DNA from: Cytophagales bacterium
GTDB lineage: Bacteria; Bacteroidota; Bacteroidia; Cytophagales; Cyclobacteriaceae
Direction: 5' to 3'
DNA: 11,545 nt
Assembly (NCBI GenBank): GCA_029262955.1
Contig: JAJCYL010000001.1
Location: forward strand, 1 to 11,545
The translations under genes were made by a program, and so were the position numbers. Under the pieces are notes generated by a model, which was not told the DNA's origin, ran no database searches, and saw nothing but the letters and a program-made list of their open reading frames with translations. Below, piece after piece: positions 6,787 to 11,545 of this stretch (position 1 is the first letter of the stretch; the number at the start of each line of letters is the position of its first letter).

Positions 6787-6868
6787 CCGATCTTCTTGTT
6801 GATTCCCTGGTCAACAGCATTGCCGCCCGAGCCAAAGGGCGCTATCAAAATAGATCGGGCCACGGCTC
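6787..6868 (+). ncRNA. Possible structured leader RNA upstream of the PQQ dehydrogenase
   Basis: Outer arms CCGATC (6787-6792) and GATCGG (6853-6858) enclose two hairpins: TGTTGA/TCAACA (6797-6802 with 6811-6816) and CGCCC/GGGCG (6824-6828 with 6837-6841). The loop of the second contains GAGCC (6829-6833), which can pair with GGCTC at 6864-6868 as a pseudoknot. An alternative pairing, GCCCGA (6825-6830) with TCGGGC (6855-6860), would exclude the outer stem. The stretch is richer in GC than its surroundings. Short stems arise by chance, so this is only a candidate. Confidence 0.3.
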
Positions 6869-6906
6869 ATCTGCCAAACTTCTTTTCGATTTTGTCATCT
6901 GCCAAA
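6867..6906 (+). repeat. Direct repeat pair TCATCTGCCAAA, 28 bp apart
   Basis: TCATCTGCCAAA occurs at 6867-6878 and at 6895-6906. The similarity continues for five more bases with one change (C/T-TTCT). It lies 68-107 bp before the preferred start of the PQQ dehydrogenase, a fitting place for a regulator site in direct orientation. Confidence 0.5.
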
Positions 6907-6973
6907 TTTCTGCTTCAGAAAAACGTATATCAAAAGTGCTTTGGGAAAATATTTTGAGTCTATCTTTAGCGTC

Positions 6974-9094
6974 ATGGGCTCGTCATACGCTTTACCTAGA
7001 ATTTTCATTTTCATTCTCGCCACAGTAATAATTCAGTGCACATCAAAGCCTGAAGAACATTTTACCTGGAGTGTCTACAAAGGTGATGCCGCCAGTTCCA
7101 GTTATTCTGCATTGAATCAAATTAATCGGGGTAATGTCAGTGAATTGAGGCTGGCCTGGACCTTCCAACCCATGGATACACCACCCGGAGTAAGGCTTCC
7201 CAAATTTGAGTGTAATCCCATTATCGTTGATGATATTATGTACTCTACTTCCGCTCGTCATTGGGTTTATGCTTTACATTCAGGTACAGGGGAAAAGTTA
7301 TGGGAATTCGATCCTTTCAATGGAGAGAAAGGAGGAGGCGTAAAAAGAGGAGTGAGCTATTGGGCCAGGGGCGATGACAAACGAATACTATTTACAGCGG
7401 GGGAGCATCTTTTTGCCCTCGATGCCCAAACGGGCCAACCAATAGAAGAATTTGGAAACAATGGTCGGGTAGCCTTGGACCAGGACCTGGGTGTTGACCC
7501 CGACTCAGTATGGGTTATTCCCACATCTCCCGGGGTGGTGTTCAAAGATCTAATTATCCAGGGATCTGAAGTTTCAGAGTTATATGACGCAGCGCCTGGT
7601 CATCTTCGTGCATATCACATTCCAACCGGCCGTCTTGAATGGACCTTTAATACCATACCTCAACCCGGAGAAACTGGTTATGAAACCTGGCCAAAAGATG
7701 CCTGGAAATACGCTGGTGGAGCTAACAACTGGGCCGGAATGAGCTTAGATCCCAAACGCGGTATTGTCTACGTTCCATTAGGCTCCCCTTCTTATGATTA
7801 TTATGGTGCAAACCGAAAGGGAAAAAATTTATTTGGTAATTCTGTCGTTGCCCTGGACGCCTTAACTGGTCAGTTGATATGGTATTTTCAAACTGTTCAC
7901 CATGATCTTTGGGATTACGATTTGCCAGCACCTCCTAATCTTGTGACCATCCGATTGAATGGAAAGCAGCATGATGCTGTGGTACAAACCACCAAAACCG
8001 GCTTTTTATTTGTTCTTGACAGGGATACGGGAGAACCGCTATTTCCTGTAGAGGAACGTCCTGTGCCAGCCTCCAACCTGCCAGGAGAAGAAACATGGCC
8101 TACACAACCCATTCCTGTTAAACCAAAACCTTACACTCGCCAACACATTACTGAAAAGGACCTGACCGCATTTAGTAAGGAAGACAGTCTGTTTATTGTT
8201 CAAAGGTTTAGTAAAGTCAGATATGAGGGCCTATTCACACCACCAGACCGTAGAGGGACGTTGATGCTCCCTGGAAGTCGAGGTGGCTCTGAATGGGGAG
8301 GGGCAGCATTTGATCCAGAGACCGGATTTCTTTTCGTTAACAGCAATGAATCCTCAGAATTCGCATATATGCAACCTGTGCAGATGGATGAGATAAATGT
8401 GATTGACGGTGGGAAGAGTATTTACTCAAGATATTGTTCCAGTTGCCATGGTTTGGACCGCAAAGGATATGAACCAGACTTACCTTCATTGATGGCTATT
8501 AAGAACAGGTTGAGTGAGGATGAAGTACTGGACATTATCATGAAGGGTTCAGGAAAAATGCCGGCCTTTGGCCCTGTTGTAGAAGGAAAGACCGAGAAGA
8601 TCATATCTTTTCTTTTTGAACGTGAAGAGGATCGGTCATTGAATTCTAATAAAATTAAGAAGGACACAGCTGGATATTTTAATTCCACCGCCTATGCTCG
8701 ATTCCGCGATGCTGCAGGGCGGCCAGCAACCAAGCCTCCTTGGGGTACTTTGAATGCAATTGATTTAAATACCGGGGAATACGCATGGAGAATACCGTTA
8801 GGGAATCGTCCGGAGCTTCAGGGAGAAGGTGAACCCATGACTGGTACTGAGAATTTTGGAGGCCCAATGGTTACTGCAGGGGGATTGGTTTTTATTGGTG
8901 CCACCTCAGATAAGAAATTTAGGGCCTTTGACAAACAGACAGGTGATTTGCTCTGGGAAACCGAATTGCCGGGTGGCGGCTATGCAAGTCCTGCCACCTA
9001 TATGAGCGAGGGTCGTCAATTCATTACGCTAGCTGTAAGCAGTGGTGACAGGTATCCAGCGGGATTAATAATGGCTTTTGCCTTGCCAGAGTAA
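6974..9094 (+). CDS. PQQ-dependent dehydrogenase (glucose dehydrogenase type) with internal cytochrome c domain
   Basis: The ATG at 6974 gives 706 aa with lipoprotein signal core IFIFILATVIIQC (Cys22); a TTG at 6941 is a longer alternative. The mature protein is a quinoprotein beta-propeller. It starts with the family opening WSVYKGDAASSSYSALNQIN and repeats tryptophan-docking blades (ALHSGTGEKLWEF, ALDALTGQLIWYF, AIDLNTGEYAWRI, AFDKQTGDLLWE). The motif TVHHDLWDYDLPAPP (about residues 307-321) is typical of membrane-type PQQ glucose and polyol dehydrogenases. A class I cytochrome c domain interrupts the propeller: CSSCH at 488-492 and the Met ligand in GKMPAFG near 529. Electrons from sugar or alcohol oxidation would pass from PQQ to this heme and on to the respiratory chain. 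It differs from E. coli Gcd in having no five-helix N-terminal anchor. The substrate is unknown. No PQQ synthesis genes are in view. Confidence 0.93.
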   Translation: MGSSYALPRIFIFILATVIIQCTSKPEEHFTWSVYKGDAASSSYSALNQINRGNVSELRLAWTFQPMDTPPGVRLPKFECNPIIVDDIMYSTSARHWVYALHSGTGEKLWEFDPFNGEKGGGVKRGVSYWARGDDKRILFTAGEHLFALDAQTGQPIEEFGNNGRVALDQDLGVDPDSVWVIPTSPGVVFKDLIIQGSEVSELYDAAPGHLRAYHIPTGRLEWTFNTIPQPGETGYETWPKDAWKYAGGANNWAGMSLDPKRGIVYVPLGSPSYDYYGANRKGKNLFGNSVVALDALTGQLIWYFQTVHHDLWDYDLPAPPNLVTIRLNGKQHDAVVQTTKTGFLFVLDRDTGEPLFPVEERPVPASNLPGEETWPTQPIPVKPKPYTRQHITEKDLTAFSKEDSLFIVQRFSKVRYEGLFTPPDRRGTLMLPGSRGGSEWGGAAFDPETGFLFVNSNESSEFAYMQPVQMDEINVIDGGKSIYSRYCSSCHGLDRKGYEPDLPSLMAIKNRLSEDEVLDIIMKGSGKMPAFGPVVEGKTEKIISFLFEREEDRSLNSNKIKKDTAGYFNSTAYARFRDAAGRPATKPPWGTLNAIDLNTGEYAWRIPLGNRPELQGEGEPMTGTENFGGPMVTAGGLVFIGATSDKKFRAFDKQTGDLLWETELPGGGYASPATYMSEGRQFITLAVSSGDRYPAGLIMAFALPE

Positions 9095-9108
9095 AATAAT
9101 TACTTCAC

Positions 9109-9144
9109 CTGGTTATAACATTCTGGCTGGTTATAACATTCTGG
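9109..9144 (+). repeat. Exact 18-bp tandem duplication
   Basis: The unit CTGGTTATAACATTCTGG occurs twice with no spacer (9109-9126 and 9127-9144), starting 15 bp after the PQQ dehydrogenase stop. Each unit contains the perfect palindrome GTTATAAC. It may be a recent slippage duplication or a pair of binding sites. Confidence 0.85.
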
Positions 9145-9150
9145 CCACTT

Positions 9151-9300
9151 ATGGAGTGCTTTGTGAAAAACGGGAAAATTTCCATCTTTTTGCCTATGTT
9201 TAGTTATCAAGAATTCCCACAAGGAATTTACCAAGGCGAAAGACATGACCAATGGTGCCAATGCATTGCTAGAGACGATACTAGTATGGATGAATTTTAA
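9151..9300 (+). CDS. Possible 49-aa small ORF between the two oxidoreductases
   Basis: An ATG at 9151 opens 49 codons (MECFVKNGKISIFLPMF ... CQCIARDDTSMDEF) ending in TAA at 9300. A second ATG at 9196 would give 34 aa. The frame stays open upstream through the 18-bp duplication back to a stop at 9097, but without a usable start there. There is no ribosome binding site, no recognisable family and no homologue I can name. It could be a real small protein, a gene remnant or chance. Confidence 0.2.
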   Translation: MECFVKNGKISIFLPMFSYQEFPQGIYQGERHDQWCQCIARDDTSMDEF

Positions 9301-9376
9301 TTGTGCCTTGTTGCGACTGATGATTGATATCCAAAGGCTGGGTCTATAACCTAAGCCTTGATAACTATATTAAAAT

Positions 9377-10798
9377 ATGAAAGACCTGGATAGAACAAAG
9401 ACAACAACCTCCCGTCGGAATTTTGTGAAAGCAATGGGGCTTTCTGCAGTTGGTTTCACGATTGTACCGCGACATACGTTAGGTGGTGTCGGATACGTGC
9501 CTCCCAGTGACAAGGTAAATATTGGGGTTGTCGGTGTTGGAGGGAGGGGTAAAGAAAATGTTTCAGATTTATTGAAAATAAAAGATGCTCAGATCACATG
9601 CATTGCAGACCCAGCACAATATTGGGACCTGGCTGGTTTTTATTATAAGACCACAGCAGGTCGTGGCCCGGTAAAGAAAATGGTTGAAGATCACTATTCA
9701 ACCAGAAAAACCAATTCTAAAGTAACGGAGTACAGCGATTTTAGAGAGATGCTTGATAAAGAGTCAGCACTGGATGCGGTATTATGCGCAACACCTGATC
9801 ACACGCATGCCTACGTTACATTACAGGCGATGCGTGCCGGGAAACATGTGTATTGCGAAAAACCCCTCACTCATAATTTATGGGAAGCCAGGATGGTTCG
9901 AAAAGTAGCTAAAGAGACTGGCATGGCTACTCAAATGGGAAATCAGTTACACAGTACTCCCAATATTCGCAATGCCGTAGAATATTTACGTGCCGGAGTT
10001 GTTGGAAAAGTAAAGGAAGTGCATTCATGGGTACCTGCCACACGGTGGATTAAAGAATTGGAAGGCATGCCTGGCGGAACGGCGGCCACCCCTAAAGGCC
10101 TGGATTGGGATCTCTGGTTAGGGCCGCGTTCTAAGCGCTCTTTCAACGAAGCTTATGCTCCTGTAACCTGGAGAGATTTCTGGGAGTTCGGGTGTGGGGC
10201 GCTTGGGGACTTCGGCTGCCATGATATGGATGCAGCTACTTGGGGGCTGGACCTACCTTCTCCTGAAAGCGTGGAAGTACACCCTGCCGGCTTTAGTGAC
10301 GAAAATATCACACCTTATGGAGAGATTGGTTATTATCAATTTCCAGCGCATAAAGGGAATCCACCAGTATATCTGAACTGGTATTCCGGAGGATTAAGAC
10401 CCCCTCTTCCTGAAATGGTACCCGAGGACTTCACATTTGCTCGACGTGGGGCCATGTATGTTGGCGAAAAAGGTGTGATGATTACTGGAGGCAATTCACC
10501 CGTGCCGCAAGTATTTCCGAAACAATTAGATGAATCATTCAAGATGCCTGAAGCGACAATTTCAGCAACCAATGGCCATCACCAAGATTGGGTTGATGCC
10601 ATTAAAGGTGGAGCTGCTGCCAGTTCAAATTTCGAATATGCTACCCGCTTGACAGAGATTACCCTCCTCGGGGTTCTTTCCTTACGACTGGGAGGGCAAA
10701 AGATTTACTGGGATTCTGATAACCTGGAAGCCAAAGGGCTTCCTGAAGCAAATCGATTTATCAGGGAAGCAGTAAGAGAAGGTTGGGAGATGGACTGA
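9377..10798 (+). CDS. Gfo/Idh/MocA family oxidoreductase, Tat-exported
   Basis: This is a 473-aa protein from ATG 9377, preceded by an A/T-rich leader as usual in Bacteroidota. Residues 10-37 are a twin-arginine signal (SRRNFVK, then GLSAVGFTIVPRHTLGG). A Rossmann NAD(P)-binding fold starts at 47 with VNIGVVGVGGRG. The family signature CEKPLTHN lies at 160-167 and a GDFGCHDMD segment near 278-285 carries the likely catalytic-site His282. The C-terminal alpha/beta domain ends with GHHQDWVDAIKGG and YATRLTEITLLG. Tat export implies folding with bound NAD(P) before transport, as known for glucose-fructose oxidoreductase and many relatives in Bacteroidota and Planctomycetes. It probably acts on a sugar or sugar derivative in the periplasm; the substrate is unknown. 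It follows the PQQ dehydrogenase on the same strand after 282 bp, so a separate promoter is likely. Confidence 0.93.
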   Translation: MKDLDRTKTTTSRRNFVKAMGLSAVGFTIVPRHTLGGVGYVPPSDKVNIGVVGVGGRGKENVSDLLKIKDAQITCIADPAQYWDLAGFYYKTTAGRGPVKKMVEDHYSTRKTNSKVTEYSDFREMLDKESALDAVLCATPDHTHAYVTLQAMRAGKHVYCEKPLTHNLWEARMVRKVAKETGMATQMGNQLHSTPNIRNAVEYLRAGVVGKVKEVHSWVPATRWIKELEGMPGGTAATPKGLDWDLWLGPRSKRSFNEAYAPVTWRDFWEFGCGALGDFGCHDMDAATWGLDLPSPESVEVHPAGFSDENITPYGEIGYYQFPAHKGNPPVYLNWYSGGLRPPLPEMVPEDFTFARRGAMYVGEKGVMITGGNSPVPQVFPKQLDESFKMPEATISATNGHHQDWVDAIKGGAAASSNFEYATRLTEITLLGVLSLRLGGQKIYWDSDNLEAKGLPEANRFIREAVREGWEMD

Positions 10799-10882
10799 TT
10801 ATCACTTCAGGATTTAGTCTAAAAGCCTTCTATCCGAATCAGAAACTGATACTAGCGAAAAAACCTGATCACTTTGCACAAG

Positions 10883-10899
10883 TGAGTCTTACAGACTCA
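10883..10899. promoter_or_regulatory. Perfect hairpin upstream of hicB (operator candidate)
   Basis: TGAGTCT and AGACTCA form a perfect 7-bp inverted repeat with a 3-base centre, 33 bp before the hicB start. No T run follows on the plus strand, so a terminator is unlikely. The position suits an autoregulatory operator for the toxin-antitoxin pair. Confidence 0.45.
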
Positions 10900-10917
10900 A
10901 AAACATTAAAAAAACAG

Positions 10918-10925
10918 TAATTTTG
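10918..10925 (+). promoter_or_regulatory. Bacteroidota-type -7 element before hicB
   Basis: TAATTTTG matches the Bacteroidota -7 consensus TAnnTTTG exactly and lies 7 bp before the hicB ATG, implying a very short leader. No TTG -33 element is found at the usual distance, so the call is tentative. Confidence 0.3.
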
Positions 10926-10932
10926 TTCTATT

Positions 10933-11160
10933 ATGAGAAATTATCAATTCACAGCTCAAATAGAAAAAGATAAAGAAACGGGCCTATATATAGGAAGAGT
11001 TCCTAACCTTCCAGGGGCACATTCCCAAGGTGCCACTTTGGATGAACTCCAGGATAATCTAAAAGAAGTGGTGAAGCTTTGCATTGAAGAACTTACAGCT
11101 GAAGAATTAGGTGAAATCAGCGAATTTATCGGCTTCCAGCAAATTTCGGTAGCTGTATGA
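10933..11160 (+). CDS. hicB: HicB-family antitoxin (short form)
   Basis: This 75-aa protein has the HicB-like antitoxin fold: FTAQIEKDKETGLYIGRVPNLPGAHSQGATLDELQDNLKEVVKLCIEEL, where the strand-turn with 'vPxLPGahSqGaTldEa' is the family signature. It neutralises the HicA RNase by direct binding. Only the partial RNase-H-like antitoxin domain is present; the C-terminal ribbon-helix-helix or HTH DNA-binding domain of longer HicB proteins is absent. The stop overlaps the hicA start (ATGA), as expected for translational coupling. The order antitoxin-then-toxin is the reverse of classical hicAB. Confidence 0.9.
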   Translation: MRNYQFTAQIEKDKETGLYIGRVPNLPGAHSQGATLDELQDNLKEVVKLCIEELTAEELGEISEFIGFQQISVAV

Positions 11161-11390
11161 GTAAATTGCCCTTAGTCGATGCCAAAACTTTTGAAAGGAT
11201 ACTATTCGCGTTAGGTTTCAGAAAAATAAGACAAAAAGGTAGTCATGTATTTTATCGTCATTCAGATGGGAGATATACTACCCTACCACACCACAAGGGT
11301 AGGGATATTGGGAGGTCACTGACTCGTGACATATTAAGACAGATCAGGATTACACCAGAAGAGTTTATAGACCTTCTGAACCAGAAGTAA
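11157..11390 (+). CDS. hicA: HicA-family mRNA interferase toxin
   Basis: This 77-aa protein has the usual HicA length. The dsRNA-binding-like fold can be followed as helix FERILFALGF, strand RKIRQKGSHVFYRH with the catalytic His30 in the GSH motif, strand YTTLPHHKGRDI and helix TRDILRQIRITPEEFIDLL. HicA proteins cleave mRNA independently of ribosomes or while translated, and stop growth unless HicB is present. All key residues are intact, so the toxin is probably active. The ATG overlaps the hicB stop by four bases. A small hairpin, CTTCTG/CAGAAG, covers the end of the gene just before its stop. Confidence 0.92.
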   Translation: MSKLPLVDAKTFERILFALGFRKIRQKGSHVFYRHSDGRYTTLPHHKGRDIGRSLTRDILRQIRITPEEFIDLLNQK

Positions 11391-11409
11391 TTCTGCTCAG
11401 AAGAATGGG

Positions 11410-11472
11410 GCTCCTATCGTCCATTAGGGGCAGTTTCTTAACCTAGGTCGGAGTTAAGCGGAGGCGGTCTCC
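11410..11472 (+). other. Run of three short hairpins downstream of hicA
   Basis: GCTCCTA/TAGGGGC (11410-11416 with 11425-11431, one G-U pair), CTTAAC/GTTAAG (11437-11442 with 11453-11458) and GGAG/CTCC (11460-11463 with 11469-11472) follow each other closely. They could be a structured 3' region or a small RNA. No tRNA or known RNA family is recognised. Confidence 0.3.
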
Positions 11473-11484
11473 CCAGATCGTAAA

Positions 11485-11516
11485 TAGTAAGCCCAACCTT
11501 TCGATTGGGCTTACTA
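11485..11516 (+). terminator. Strong hairpin at the end of the hicBA region
   Basis: TAGTAAGCCCAA and TTGGGCTTACTA form a perfect 12-bp stem with loop CCTTTCGA. It is followed by AATAAAATTTT, with the T run displaced by several bases. It probably ends transcription of hicBA and perhaps of a gene coming from the right. Confidence 0.65.
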
Positions 11517-11545
11517 AATAAAATTTTAAGGGCAGACATCACACC

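Noticed and set aside
6860..6910. CRISPR array based on the repeated 12-mer
   Set aside because: Only two short copies, no regular spacer series and no cas genes.
7043..8867. Minus-strand frames of 62-88 codons under the PQQ dehydrogenase
   Set aside because: They are shadows of a well-supported propeller gene.
9109..9144. 18-bp tandem repeat as an attachment site or IS target duplication
   Set aside because: No integrase, transposase or terminal inverted repeats are nearby, and the copies are adjacent rather than flanking an insert.
11405..11545. tRNA or known small RNA gene in the right-hand tail
   Set aside because: No cloverleaf, T-loop GTTCRA-type motif or CCA end can be placed; only simple hairpins are seen.

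Overview
The window looks like chromosomal DNA of a member of the Bacteroidota, probably a free-living, Cytophagales-like bacterium. The evidence is indirect. It has moderate to low GC, many SPII lipoproteins, a DUF4382 gene pair, an ECF sigma factor coupled to a protein that joins a membrane anchor to a beta-barrel, a lipoprotein PQQ dehydrogenase with an internal cytochrome c domain, and a Tat-exported Gfo/Idh/MocA oxidoreductase. Shine-Dalgarno sites are almost absent and several starts are GTG or TTG. No 16S or other marker gene is present, so the lineage is an inference.

Layout. (1) Positions 1-1800, minus strand: the N-terminal 600 codons of a large lipoprotein built from PepSY-like tandem repeats of about 145 residues. 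Its C-terminus lies beyond the left edge. (2) Positions 1901-4457, minus strand: a tight three-gene operon in the order lipoprotein, ECF sigma factor, and membrane-anchored protein with a C-terminal beta-barrel. The spacing is 5 bp and then a 1-base stop/start overlap. A nested palindrome lies immediately upstream. (3) Positions 4553-6751: two divergently transcribed DUF4382 lipoproteins that are clear paralogues. One ends in a carboxypeptidase-regulatory-like beta domain, the other in two long acidic Asp/Glu/Gly tracts that flank a Cys/His-rich CHIPPG...HGD module. Hairpin terminators bound the pair. (4) Positions 6752-10798, plus strand: a leader that may be structured, a PQQ-dependent dehydrogenase of the glucose dehydrogenase type, an intergenic stretch with an exact 18-bp tandem duplication, and a Gfo/Idh/MocA oxidoreductase with a Tat signal. 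(5) Positions 10883-11516, plus strand: a toxin-antitoxin pair in hicB-hicA order, with a perfect hairpin upstream and a run of hairpins downstream.

How the parts may fit together. The left two thirds is mostly a cell-envelope region: four lipoproteins and a barrel protein controlled by, or controlling, an ECF sigma factor. This fits an envelope or surface sensing circuit whose signal is unknown. The two oxidoreductases on the right both act outside the cytoplasm and suggest periplasmic sugar or sugar-derivative oxidation that feeds electrons to the respiratory chain. The HicBA pair is an ordinary accessory module. No tRNA, rRNA, IS element or CRISPR array is visible. No gap between genes exceeds 300 bp.
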